A DNA stretch of 64,000 nucleotides from Chloroflexota bacterium (GTDB lineage: Bacteria; Chloroflexota; Anaerolineae; JAAYZQ01), in the NCBI GenBank assembly GCA_018606645.1, contig JAGVRI010000019.1, forward strand, positions 1 to 64,000, read 5' to 3'. Shown piece after piece: positions 43,785 to 52,787 of this stretch; the first letter of the stretch is position 1; every line of letters starts with the position of its first letter. The translations under genes and the position numbers were made by a program. The notes beneath the pieces were generated by a model. That model was not told the origin of the DNA and made no database searches. It saw only the letters and a program-made list of their open reading frames with translations.

Positions 43785-44954
43785 CTATCCTTTCGCTTCC
43801 CCACCCCCATGATAGCTCTTGCGGGGGCGAATCTGAATCAGGGAGACCTTCTCCGCTTCGTCATCGACCAGCACTGCTTCACCCTGGCGGTTCAGTTTGC
43901 GGATCAGGGTCTTCAATTCGCCAGCCATGTAGTCCTGACTCAAGCTGTTGATAGCCTGGATGTCAAGGCTGTTAGTGATCTTCTGGCAGAGGATCACATC
44001 GCACTGGGTGAGAACCTCACTGTCAATGGCCGAGGGTTGCTGAGAGGCCACCACCAGCGAGATGCCCGGTTGCCGACCCTCTTTCACCCAGCGGATCAAA
44101 GCCTCCTTGGCCAGTGTGGTCCTGCCTGAGGGTACAAACTGATGGGCCTCGTCAATCAGCATCCAAACCCGGGGCAGCTCTCCAATAAGCCCCAGTTCCT
44201 CTTTCCGTCGGGCGATGGTGCGCCGCTTGAAGATGTCTCGCGCCAATACGTCCACCACCAGATTGCGACGTCCGTGGGTGCCTGGATCAAGGGTGCTCAA
44301 GTCCACAATGTTGACCGCTTTCAGATCGAAAGTTTCCCACAGTTCCTGATAGTGCGTGCTGAAGATATCCCAATCCTGGGCCATCTCCAGGCGGTTGAGG
44401 AGCGCTTCCTTGGTTTTGTCAGCTACACGGTCGTCGGCCTCGATCTCATCAATCATGTCAGGGATGAAGAAATGCTCCTTGCGGCGGCGGGCCAGATTCT
44501 GCACCGCACGGAACAGAGCGATGCCCATGACATCGTTGATGCTCAGGTTGAACAATTCGCACCAAGCATCGGGAGAGAGATCGGCGGGATTCAGGCGAAA
44601 CTGCTTGAAACGAACACCTCGGGCCTCCATAGCCCCGACTACCTCCCGGCCCCCATACAAGCGTTCAGGGTCGCCGGGCACCAACACCACAATGGGGATG
44701 TCTTTAGCGCTCAAGCCCCACTCCCATAGCAAGCGTTCCTGCTCTCGGTTAGGTTGGGCCATAGGGTAGTAGATACCCATAGGGTCAACGATGATAATTA
44801 ACACATCCCCAGCTTCCCGCAGTTCCTCCACGATGACGCCAATAGTGTACGACTTGCCTGAACCTCGCTTGCCACAGACCAAAACGGCTCGTGATCGCGA
44901 AGCGTCCAGGTAGGCGTAATCGTTGCTTGCGATGTCCTTACCGATGTTAAGCAT
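43785..44954 (-). CDS. HerA-like ATPase of the defence island
   Basis: 389 aa FtsK/HerA-class hexameric ATPase, usually a DNA translocase paired with a nuclease or used as a motor in defence systems. P-loop GKRGSGKS at 28-35, Walker B VWMLIDEAHQFVP near 270, and the sensor segment SLVVASQQPSAID typical of HerA. DIASNDYAYLDASRSRAVLVCG is the usual entry to the fold (here AVLVCGKRG). Its start overlaps the PglZ gene end by 8 nt, so the two are coupled. No NurA gene is nearby. Confidence 0.88.
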   Translation of the reverse strand: MLNIGKDIASNDYAYLDASRSRAVLVCGKRGSGKSYTIGVIVEELREAGDVLIIIVDPMGIYYPMAQPNREQERLLWEWGLSAKDIPIVVLVPGDPERLYGGREVVGAMEARGVRFKQFRLNPADLSPDAWCELFNLSINDVMGIALFRAVQNLARRRKEHFFIPDMIDEIEADDRVADKTKEALLNRLEMAQDWDIFSTHYQELWETFDLKAVNIVDLSTLDPGTHGRRNLVVDVLARDIFKRRTIARRKEELGLIGELPRVWMLIDEAHQFVPSGRTTLAKEALIRWVKEGRQPGISLVVASQQPSAIDSEVLTQCDVILCQKITNSLDIQAINSLSQDYMAGELKTLIRKLNRQGEAVLVDDEAEKVSLIQIRPRKSYHGGGEAKG

Positions 44955-46062
44955 CAGGGTTTACCTCCACGGTTATGAAGGGTACGATGGATTCCTGAAA
45001 CGAGATGCCGCCGTGTACCCCCTGGTCGTCAATGCGCAATTCGCGCCGTAGTTTGGGGTAGTTCAGGCAAAACAGTTCTTCCCCGTGCAGGTTGAAGCGT
45101 TTGCCGGGTTCACTTTGGTGGTACAGTTCGTTCCAACCACAGCAGCGAGGGCTGGATTTGCCAGGAGCATTGCCGATAACCTGCGGTTCGAACTCGTCCC
45201 GCCACAGGATACCGTGGTCGGCGGTGAGGTAGATTCGAGTCCGCAACCCCAGTTTCGTAAACAGCCGTTCCAAGCTGAGAAGCTCATCCCTTATCTCGCC
45301 GACAATGGCCCCTATCGGTGGTTTGCGCTTCTGGCCGTGGGCATAGCCGTCCAGGCCGGTGAGCAGGATTTGGACGTAAGTTTTGCCGCCCCCGTTCTGA
45401 CCGAAATGGGCCTGCAATCTCTCCAGAATCCCAGCGAAGTGCCCTGTCCTCTCCACCCGGCCGATGGTGCGAAACAGGGCATCCGTAAGGGCATTGTCTT
45501 CCCGGTGCCAATAAGTGAAACCCAAGCGGTATGGGAATCCGTAGTCAAACAAGCAAACGGCCAGCGGCGGATCGCCAACAAGGTTACGAAAGCCGATGCG
45601 TGTCACCGTGGGGCCATTAACCAGACAGGGTTCAATCTTTACCCTTTCCTCTTGCCAGCCTGTCACATCCCGGTATGAGAGTCCATCAATCAGCATCAAC
45701 ACTACAACCTGTGCATCATCCACATCAGCTAGAATCCGTCTCCCAATGTCACGTTGAGTGAGCATGTGGCTCTCGATGTATTCATACCGGTCATAGAGTA
45801 CGCTGTTGAGGGCAGGGGTAAATGGGTCATGCTCACAACGGACCATGGGGAAGCGATGGAAGTACTGGGCATCGCTCGCCGTAACCAGGATGCGTTCAGG
45901 CAAGGTCGGTTCTGGCGCGTCCAGCATCCAGGCCAGTTGGGCTGGTGAGTCATGGACCACCACATCGGTCGGCAAGAAGCAAAGCGAGATGGGGTGGATG
46001 GAAGAGATCACTATGGTTCGGTCAAGAAGCTGGACCAATTCATCAAGCGTCACTTGACTCAT
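44947..46062 (-). CDS. pglZ: PglZ-domain protein (alkaline-phosphatase superfamily, BREX-type)
   Basis: 371 aa. The PglZ fold is recognised by VLMLIDGLSYRDV (Asp126), IYLTADHGILW (281-284 ADHG) and the very characteristic VHGGISFQESIVPF (349-362). In BREX and Pgl systems PglZ is an essential core component that binds metal and works with the large ATPase and methyltransferase. This copy is short, lacking the N-terminal extension of BREX-1 PglZ. It starts 5 nt after the BrxC-like gene with GGAGGAGGGG upstream, so tight coexpression is expected. Confidence 0.9.
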   Translation of the reverse strand: MSQVTLDELVQLLDRTIVISSIHPISLCFLPTDVVVHDSPAQLAWMLDAPEPTLPERILVTASDAQYFHRFPMVRCEHDPFTPALNSVLYDRYEYIESHMLTQRDIGRRILADVDDAQVVVLMLIDGLSYRDVTGWQEERVKIEPCLVNGPTVTRIGFRNLVGDPPLAVCLFDYGFPYRLGFTYWHREDNALTDALFRTIGRVERTGHFAGILERLQAHFGQNGGGKTYVQILLTGLDGYAHGQKRKPPIGAIVGEIRDELLSLERLFTKLGLRTRIYLTADHGILWRDEFEPQVIGNAPGKSSPRCCGWNELYHQSEPGKRFNLHGEELFCLNYPKLRRELRIDDQGVHGGISFQESIVPFITVEVNPDA

Positions 46063-46067
46063 CTCTC

Positions 46068-49000
46068 TTATCCCCTCCTCCTCACCCGCACCATCACCCG
46101 GTTCTTGCGATACAAACTCTCCAGAGTCCTCATCAAGCCGTCCAGTTCGATCTCTTGCCCGGTGCGACGAAGTTGAACGAACAGATCGGCCAGATCCACC
46201 TCATCCCGGCTGCCGAAGGCCTGTAAGGTCCATTCCTCTTCGCCGGTCAGTTCATGTTCGGCATAGAGGACAGGGCCTAAAGCACGGCGCATTTCCTGCG
46301 TAGATGTGGCCACAGTCTTGAGCAAAGCACAGTACTGAGGCAATTCGTCCCCCGCTTTCTGGATCAGGGCGACGTTCAGGGCACTCCGTAGATGGCGCAG
46401 GTTGCGGTCGGCTTCCTGCCATTGCTTCTCCGTCTGTCGGACAGTCTTCTCCTGTTCGCCGGTAGTAGCCTGTATGTATCTAGCCTTAAGCAGGTCCACG
46501 TTAAGTTGCTCAAGGTCTTGCCTGATCTCGTCCAAACGCCCGGCGATCTTGCTGCGTACTTCCTCGTAAAGGTCGCGATACGATTCCTCATCTTCACCAT
46601 AAGTGTAACGGGTGCGGGGCCGAAAATCGCGCACCTCTATATCCCGCAGGAATTTCTCGTACTCCTCCTTCGCCTGGCCAAAGATCTCATTGCCATAGGT
46701 GCGACGCTTTTCCAATTCCGTCTCAATGGCCTCGATCTTGGCTGCAAACTGTTCCCAATCCTCCAGAGCCTCCAGCCTGCGCCTGACAAAGTTGGCCCGG
46801 ATTTCCGGTTCTACCTGGCCGGTCAGTTGATCCCGCAGGTCAGGCAGGCGGGCCAGGGCGTTGAAGAGATTATCGGCATCGCGCAACACCTTGACCCACT
46901 TGCCCAGATCGGTGCATTGCTCCTCAAAAGTGTTCCGTTGTTGCTCCAGTTCGGCGAGCTGGTTCTGGCTGGCCATCACATCTTGGTACAGGGCAACGGT
47001 GTCGCGGATTACATCCTCCCCTCGGCGCGCCTGACTCTCTAGCAACTCCTGTTTGAGTTTCTCGTACGCAACGCGCAGCCTCTTGCGTCCATCGAGCAGC
47101 CGCAACCGCAATTCGTTCAGGTGCATGACAAAGCCCATTTGCCCGGTGATCTCCCGATCCAGGAGGTCGCTCTGGCGCAATGCTATGATAGTGCGCTCGA
47201 TCTCATAGACCAGGCCATTGAGCGCCTCTTGCCACTGGCTTCGCGTGACTGCGATGGCCTGGGTGATTTCCCGATCCAGATCAGTGACCCGGCTCTGCAA
47301 CTCGTCCAGTTCTTCGTCGCCCAGATCAAAAGAGAACCGGCCTTCAATGCCAGCCAGAGCCGTCTGGAAGCCTTTCAGACGGTCGGGTTCGATCAACTTA
47401 ACCGGAATGGCTTTCAGGTCGTCGCCAAGTTTATCCAACCTGGCCCGCAGTTCACGAGGGTCAGGGCTCACCGTCACCAAGTAGATGAGTCTAGCTTCGG
47501 TGTCGGTGCGGATGTAACCTCTGGCGGCGAGCAGTTGCAGTGCAAAGAGGGTCTCTTCATCCCGATAGCCCAGAGCCCGAGCCATCTCGGCAACGCTATC
47601 GGCCGGCAGGATAGGCACGTTGAAGCCATTGTAAACCCTCTGGTCAGGGCTTTTCCGTAGGCGTTCGAGGATCAATTCCTCCAAAGGATGCAGTTTCAGG
47701 CATAGTTCGCCCTCATTGCCCTTCCACTCAACGATGGTCATGAGGTGCTGATAGTCGCTGCGGGCGCGGTTTTCAAATGTGGCCACGCTGGTCAGGCCAA
47801 AGCGACGGGCGAGGCTGTCCTTGTCACCTTTGAGGGGAGCATTACCCCGTCGTTGCTTTAACGTTAGGTCTCGCAAAGCCTGGAGGTAATCGTTGAGCAC
47901 CGTCTGGTACTGGGCCTGAACGTAGAAGGTGTGATAATCAGGGAAGAGTTCGCGGCATTTGCGATTGAAGACCTCTTCCACCATCCGGTCCCCTACCCTT
48001 TGCAGGGGGGGCTCACAGGTGAACCGTAACTCGGTGTTGAATAGGAGTTGTATAGAGTTAGTGAGAAGGCGGTTGATCAGGTGGTTTAGTTCGTCCCGAT
48101 CCTTATCGGGGATAAGACGGCCCTCCTGTTCTTCCCAGTGATCGAAGTAATCTATCAGACCGAGCATCAGCAGGGGCGTTACATACTCCGGATTGACGAA
48201 GTCCTGGAGCTTGCGGATGTCATCGGGGATGGCTTCGCCCACCTTGCGCCGGAGGTTGAGGTGAAAGCGCACAGTGCGATCACTCAAGGCGAGGGTTCCG
48301 GCGGCCTCGTGAGGTTGGTTGGGGCCCCACTCCAAAAGGAAGTCGAACTGGAAGTCAGCATAGGCTATGTCCTTTTGTAACTGATCGGCCTGATAGGCTA
48401 CCTGCAAGGCCAGATTACGCTTGGGATACTGGGTGTTGAAACTACCCTCGATCAAGGCTACATAGCTGCCTGTGGCCGAAAGGGTGAACTCCAAATTGCT
48501 CCAGCCGATGGTGGCAGCCCCACGACGGGCCTGGAACAGGCGAGGCAAGAGGCGATTCATGAAAGTGCGCTGCGCTGCTTCAACATGTAGTTCGTCCTCC
48601 TCGTAATCCCGCCAGAACTCGGTGGTCATAATGTCCACCACATGGGTCGGTCCTTCGGCCCGCTGCAAGCCCAACAAGGTATAACCCTCGATGAGGTGAG
48701 TCATCAGTTCTCCGTGGCCCGGTTTGGAGAGGGCATTGATAGCATCGTACAGGCCATAGGCTCTCTGCACTTCAACCGGGCAGCCACGAGGGAAGGCGGC
48801 CATCAATTTAATGGCTCGCTGCTTGTCGGCCGTGTCCACCGCCTGGGACTCCAGAGCCTGGCGGGTGACCGTCCTGAGCTTATTAGCCTGGGCCTCGAAG
48901 TGGATCTTACTGTACAGGAAGTCGTCAATCAGGTCAACCGGGGTGTACGGCATGCCATGATCTTGGAAGTGCAGGATGGCGCACTTGAAGGCATCTATGA

Positions 49001-49976
49001 CCGTGCGCGGTCCCCGTCCCAGGTCCTCTCGCTCCGCGATCTGCCCTATGGCCCGCAAGGTATAGGCGTCCATCACTTGACTGGCCACTTCGCCCAGATG
49101 AAAGGCCTCGGTATAACGCTCCCATAGCCGGGCTGGGAACTCCTGGGTGTAGATGTCGCTCAGGTTATGATAGAGTCCATCACCCTTGAGCCGGTCGAGG
49201 ATATCCCCACCCTGGGACTGGATGCCGCCCTCGGTGTACGAGGGCACGCTGAAGATGACGCCCAGTTTTGCCTGGCGGGTGCCTAACCCCCAGACAAACT
49301 CCCGGAACTGCTGGATGACCTTTCGCAGGTTGGCACCTTTGCTGATGTACTGCTGGAACTCGTCGGGGAAGATAGCCAGTCCCGTGAAACCGGCCTCAAG
49401 GACGATGGGTAAGATCTCATCAAAGAAAAGGAGGAGATTAGCGGGAGTCAGTTCCAGCATCAGCGCGCCTTCAACCAGCAGCTCGTTGAGCATATTGACT
49501 GCCGTCAATTTGGCCACGCCATGCTCCTCTGAGTATCGTTCGGCCATTGCCTCCACAGTAGCTGCCGTGTATTTGGAGTACGCTTTCTCCAATTCGGCCA
49601 CCAGGTTTGGTTCACGCCGTTCCAGTTTGTACCTGACCCACGCGTATGTGGCCTTCAAGATGTCCAAGAGCGAGGCGCAGTAGAACGGCGGTACGGCCAG
49701 CAGTCCTCTGGCCTGACACTCATGCCAGAGAAAAATGAGGGTGCTCGTTTTGCCGTAGCCATAGGGAGCAACGAGCATTCCCTTGGGGGTCCTGGCCGCC
49801 TTGACTAGTTTAAAAAAGCGTTGTGTGTAATCGCCGATTTCGCCCAGAGGGATGAAGGTGGCCGCATGGTGTTCATAGGCGTTGTCCACCCGATCCGGTG
49901 TTCGTAGCAGATCGTCGGCATTGACGGTGGAAACGACGATGTCCTTGTCGAGGATGTGTTGAAGTCCTTCGATCAT
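46068..49976 (-). CDS. Large BrxC/PglY-like P-loop ATPase
   Basis: 1302 aa. P-loop PYGYGKTST near residue 71-79 in an N-terminal ATPase domain, preceded by the segment FIPLGEIGDYTQRFFKLV. Further on are GLAIFPDEFQQYISKG (Walker B-like, Asp-Glu) and GVIFSVPSYTEGG. The C-terminal third (about 900-1250) is long coiled coil rich in Glu/Arg/Leu. Size, P-loop style and position next to PglZ match BrxC/PglY ATPases of BREX. ATG 49976 is chosen for GGAGG six bases upstream; the frame begins 63 nt earlier inside the preceding gene. Confidence 0.85.
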   Translation of the reverse strand: MIEGLQHILDKDIVVSTVNADDLLRTPDRVDNAYEHHAATFIPLGEIGDYTQRFFKLVKAARTPKGMLVAPYGYGKTSTLIFLWHECQARGLLAVPPFYCASLLDILKATYAWVRYKLERREPNLVAELEKAYSKYTAATVEAMAERYSEEHGVAKLTAVNMLNELLVEGALMLELTPANLLLFFDEILPIVLEAGFTGLAIFPDEFQQYISKGANLRKVIQQFREFVWGLGTRQAKLGVIFSVPSYTEGGIQSQGGDILDRLKGDGLYHNLSDIYTQEFPARLWERYTEAFHLGEVASQVMDAYTLRAIGQIAEREDLGRGPRTVIDAFKCAILHFQDHGMPYTPVDLIDDFLYSKIHFEAQANKLRTVTRQALESQAVDTADKQRAIKLMAAFPRGCPVEVQRAYGLYDAINALSKPGHGELMTHLIEGYTLLGLQRAEGPTHVVDIMTTEFWRDYEEDELHVEAAQRTFMNRLLPRLFQARRGAATIGWSNLEFTLSATGSYVALIEGSFNTQYPKRNLALQVAYQADQLQKDIAYADFQFDFLLEWGPNQPHEAAGTLALSDRTVRFHLNLRRKVGEAIPDDIRKLQDFVNPEYVTPLLMLGLIDYFDHWEEQEGRLIPDKDRDELNHLINRLLTNSIQLLFNTELRFTCEPPLQRVGDRMVEEVFNRKCRELFPDYHTFYVQAQYQTVLNDYLQALRDLTLKQRRGNAPLKGDKDSLARRFGLTSVATFENRARSDYQHLMTIVEWKGNEGELCLKLHPLEELILERLRKSPDQRVYNGFNVPILPADSVAEMARALGYRDEETLFALQLLAARGYIRTDTEARLIYLVTVSPDPRELRARLDKLGDDLKAIPVKLIEPDRLKGFQTALAGIEGRFSFDLGDEELDELQSRVTDLDREITQAIAVTRSQWQEALNGLVYEIERTIIALRQSDLLDREITGQMGFVMHLNELRLRLLDGRKRLRVAYEKLKQELLESQARRGEDVIRDTVALYQDVMASQNQLAELEQQRNTFEEQCTDLGKWVKVLRDADNLFNALARLPDLRDQLTGQVEPEIRANFVRRRLEALEDWEQFAAKIEAIETELEKRRTYGNEIFGQAKEEYEKFLRDIEVRDFRPRTRYTYGEDEESYRDLYEEVRSKIAGRLDEIRQDLEQLNVDLLKARYIQATTGEQEKTVRQTEKQWQEADRNLRHLRSALNVALIQKAGDELPQYCALLKTVATSTQEMRRALGPVLYAEHELTGEEEWTLQAFGSRDEVDLADLFVQLRRTGQEIELDGLMRTLESLYRKNRVMVRVRRRG

Positions 49977-49990
49977 CTCGGCCCTCCTGT

Positions 49991-50512
49991 TCACAACGCT
50001 GAAGCTCCCTGACGAAGAAAGGGATTCAGCAGTCTCCACAAGTCCCAGCCTTCCGCAAAGGCATCCACATAGATGCCCACGGTTTCCAGATTATCCCGGA
50101 CTTTCTGCAAATCCGCAGGTGTTAGAATCAGTTCGGACTGATAGGTATAGTCGTGGATCAACTCGGTGGTGATGAGGATGGACCGTTTGATCCCTCGGAA
50201 GCGCAGGAGTTTCAACACCTCGCGGTGCTCGATGCGACCGGGCAAACAATTGTCAATGATCACTCCATCGGCGTTCGTATTCTCAGCCTGCTCCAACAAA
50301 GCGAGGTGAGGAAAATAAATCAAATCGCTCTCCCGTGCCAAGACCCAGGCCAGAAATGTCTTTCCCACCCCGTGCTTGCCGAAGAGGTTCACCGAACCAG
50401 GCACACGCAGAGCAGCTTGTAACTCGATCAGGCATTGCTGCTGCGACGGTGTGAGCCAGGCAGGATCCCAACGGGTTTTGATGGCATTCAGCCGCCGAAT
50501 GAACTCGCTCAT
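49991..50512 (-). CDS. Small BrxF-like P-loop protein
   Basis: 173 aa NTPase-like protein: P-loop NLFGKHGVGKTFLAW (GKHGVGKT, 45-52), a Walker B-like GVIIDNCLPG, and ILITTELIHDYT as a sensor strand. BrxF of BREX type 3 is a small P-loop protein placed before BrxC, which fits both size and position, but similarity is only by motif. Its start overlaps the preceding stop as ATGA (50509-50512), and the BrxC-like gene starts 14 nt after its stop. Confidence 0.78.
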   Translation of the reverse strand: MSEFIRRLNAIKTRWDPAWLTPSQQQCLIELQAALRVPGSVNLFGKHGVGKTFLAWVLARESDLIYFPHLALLEQAENTNADGVIIDNCLPGRIEHREVLKLLRFRGIKRSILITTELIHDYTYQSELILTPADLQKVRDNLETVGIYVDAFAEGWDLWRLLNPFLRQGASAL

Positions 50513-51333
50513 ATTAGGATGAAGTCCTCCAGTTGCGGCTGGCGTTTCAGAACCAAGTAACTTCCCCAGCCACCGCCCACACCTTTTTCCAGGTAATCAC
50601 ATTGGGCCACGGCATAATCCAGCACCCGATCAAAGCCATCGGGGTCCAAAAGACACACCTGACAAATGGCCTCACGCCTGTCCTCACCGATCAGTAGGTT
50701 GGTACCGTATGTGATGTTGTTGGTACGATACACATAGTCCACGGCCAGCACAAAGAGTTCTGGGGGGCAGAAACGACGGCGGATGAAGGTATTTCCAGCC
50801 TCGTCGAACACTGATGGGTTCAGTTCCATCAACCACAGCAATGCTCCCCCCACACTCTTGGCACTTAACGCGATACTCGCACGCCCAAAGGCAGCCCTGG
50901 CTTTAGATTCCAGTTCTGCAGCAATATCTCGCCTGTCGGCCAGAGACATCGTACCAGCATGCCATAGCAGATCGCATAGATGTCGGTATGTCCAAGAGAA
51001 ACAATGGGCATCAGGGCACTTGCTATCCCAGAGGGCATAGTGGAGATAATGGATAATATCGCAGAAGAGCTCAGAATTCTGTGACTCCAGTTGCCTCACG
51101 GCTTCTCCCAGCGGAGTAAGGACATTGCGCTCCGGTTCTACCAAGCCCAGATCCCGGGCAGTCATCAAGGCTTCCAGCCGCTGACGGTCCCGAATAGTGA
51201 AGCCCAATTCTTCGGCAAACCTCAGCACTTCACCTATGGTGGGCAGGCCTGGATACGCATCAATCGTTGCCAGAATGGCAACCATATCGTCAGGATGGGC
51301 GTTGCGAATGTGGAACATGAATTGCTCAGGCAC
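50509..51333 (-). CDS. Uncharacterised island protein downstream of DpdA
   Basis: 274 aa, no family recognised. The N-terminal half (MFHIRNAHPDDMVAIL, then LPTIGEVLRFAEELGF and GLVEPERNVLTPLGEAV) resembles a winged-helix domain; the rest is helical, with RRRFCPPELFVLAVDYVYR and a glycine-rich KGVGGGWGSYLVL near the end. By position it could correspond to DpdG of Dpd systems, but I cannot show homology. GTG 51333 has GAGG nine bases upstream and overlaps the dpdA stop by 8 nt; ATG 51318 and TTG 51348 are alternatives. Confidence 0.7.
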   Translation of the reverse strand: MPEQFMFHIRNAHPDDMVAILATIDAYPGLPTIGEVLRFAEELGFTIRDRQRLEALMTARDLGLVEPERNVLTPLGEAVRQLESQNSELFCDIIHYLHYALWDSKCPDAHCFSWTYRHLCDLLWHAGTMSLADRRDIAAELESKARAAFGRASIALSAKSVGGALLWLMELNPSVFDEAGNTFIRRRFCPPELFVLAVDYVYRTNNITYGTNLLIGEDRREAICQVCLLDPDGFDRVLDYAVAQCDYLEKGVGGGWGSYLVLKRQPQLEDFILI

Positions 51334-52345
51334 AGTACAAATCCTCAAATATCTTGTAGTATCGCTCCGATTTGGCAGCGATCAGCTTGAGAATCTCGTC
51401 CGGCTTCATCCGGGTGCCGCCTTCCGCCGTCTCCATGACTACAGCCAGATTATGCAGGCTGCGATATAGCCTGTCTTCACGCAGTTTTTCAAAAGACTCA
51501 CAGAAAGGGCACTCGTGTTGGGTTTGCCAACGTAGTTCTACAAATTCCTCTTGAGTGAGCGCGCCGTTCTTGATGCTGCGATGGGAGACATTATAAGCCC
51601 TGATGAAAGGCAGAAAAACTTTGCCATACCCGGCAGACCTGAGCCACGCCATGCTGTCGAAGCTGTGAATGCCCAACCTGTAAAAGGCGTAGATGGCTGG
51701 CGGTGTGGAGACCCCAAAGGTGTGCAGCCGGATATTCTCACCATGAAGCTGTCTCACGACATGCGACAACGTTTCTACGGAACGGCGATCGGCGACATTG
51801 ATGCTGTTAGTTGTCCCACTTGTGCCAAAGCTGCCAAACCCGATATAAGTCACCCCCACTTCCCTATAAGTCTCCAGGCATCGGTTCACTTGGGCAAATG
51901 TATGCCCCTGAACAACGGCAAGGGCCTTCTCCTGCACTTCAGAAGGCATTTCTGCATAGAACAATTTGGCTGCTGTGATTGTGTCTAGAACCTTGCGCCC
52001 CACTTCTTCCCGAGAATCGCGCGAGGTGGGGGCATTATCAGGCAGCACATACCAATCAGCCCATCGGTTGGCAGGGTCAAAGTAGTAATCACGTAATTTA
52101 CAGTAAAGTTCAGTGAAAGAAATCTTTCCCTGCTGTGCATAATAGCCACCAGAGTCGAAATATATCATGCTTCCGCGTTTCTCTTTCAACTCTTCGCGCA
52201 CCAGTCTGAGGGTGGATGAGGTAGCAAATAGAGGGGTGATCAGCACAGATGCAAACGGGTTACGGCGGTCGCCCGATGCATCCCATAATTGCAAAAGTTT
52301 TCGCAGCAAACTCGCGTCTATTGTCAAGGATGTGACGAGGCGCAT
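51326..52345 (-). CDS. dpdA: DpdA-like DNA transglycosylase (TGT superfamily)
   Basis: 339 aa. tRNA-guanine transglycosylase-type features: IYFDSGGYYAQQG (TGT DSGG motif, Asp64), VVQGHT, IGFGSFGTSG, and GIHSFDSMAW, where Asp230 matches the catalytic nucleophile of the TGT FDC motif. A zinc-like site is CPFC (279-282) with LHNL (His298). Unlike tRNA TGT, the protein is short and sits among DNA-defence genes, so it most likely exchanges guanine for preQ0-type 7-deazaguanine in DNA. It starts within TGATG shared with the GNAT stop; AAGGAG precedes. Confidence 0.87.
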   Translation of the reverse strand: MRLVTSLTIDASLLRKLLQLWDASGDRRNPFASVLITPLFATSSTLRLVREELKEKRGSMIYFDSGGYYAQQGKISFTELYCKLRDYYFDPANRWADWYVLPDNAPTSRDSREEVGRKVLDTITAAKLFYAEMPSEVQEKALAVVQGHTFAQVNRCLETYREVGVTYIGFGSFGTSGTTNSINVADRRSVETLSHVVRQLHGENIRLHTFGVSTPPAIYAFYRLGIHSFDSMAWLRSAGYGKVFLPFIRAYNVSHRSIKNGALTQEEFVELRWQTQHECPFCESFEKLREDRLYRSLHNLAVVMETAEGGTRMKPDEILKLIAAKSERYYKIFEDLYCA

Positions 52346-52779
52346 CAGGCCAGCTCCTTTCTCCATTGAATCAGTTCTCTACACCGACCCTGTTCTTTTC
52401 CCACACGTTCGAAAGCAAGGCCAGCGTAGAAAGCATTGGCCAGGCTTGAGGCCGGACACTTCAAACGTAGGTAGCATTTGCCAAGCTGGCGACTCTCGTC
52501 TATCAACGCTTCCAGCAAAGCTGTCCCCACACCATTGCCACGGTACCCCTCTGCCACACATATCTCATACAAGGTGGTCTGCTCATCGCGACGATGCCGA
52601 TAGCTAGCAAATCCGATGACTACACCGTCCTTTTCTGCCACCAGAACCCATCCGCGCTGGATATTTTGGGCTAAAGCTGGCTGCAGCACAAAACCAATGG
52701 CTTCTCTGTTGGCATCGGCGATCTGTTTTATGGCTTCCAGGTCCTGTAACGTGGCTTTCCTGATAACGTGGTTGCTCAT
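52345..52779 (-). CDS. GNAT N-acetyltransferase coupled to dpdA
   Basis: 144 aa GNAT fold: IRKATLQDLEAIKQIADANRE, VAEKDGVVIGFASYRHR, acetyl-CoA loop ICVAEGYRGNGVGTALLEAL (R-G-N-G-V-G), and YAGLAFERVGKEQGRC at the end. The stop codon overlaps the dpdA start (TGATG), a sign of strict coexpression. The target is unknown; in this setting it might acylate a modified base, a regulator or a partner protein, which is inference. AGGAG lies six bases upstream of its ATG. Confidence 0.88.
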   Translation of the reverse strand: MSNHVIRKATLQDLEAIKQIADANREAIGFVLQPALAQNIQRGWVLVAEKDGVVIGFASYRHRRDEQTTLYEICVAEGYRGNGVGTALLEALIDESRQLGKCYLRLKCPASSLANAFYAGLAFERVGKEQGRCRELIQWRKELA

Positions 52780-52787
52780 GTAGTCTC

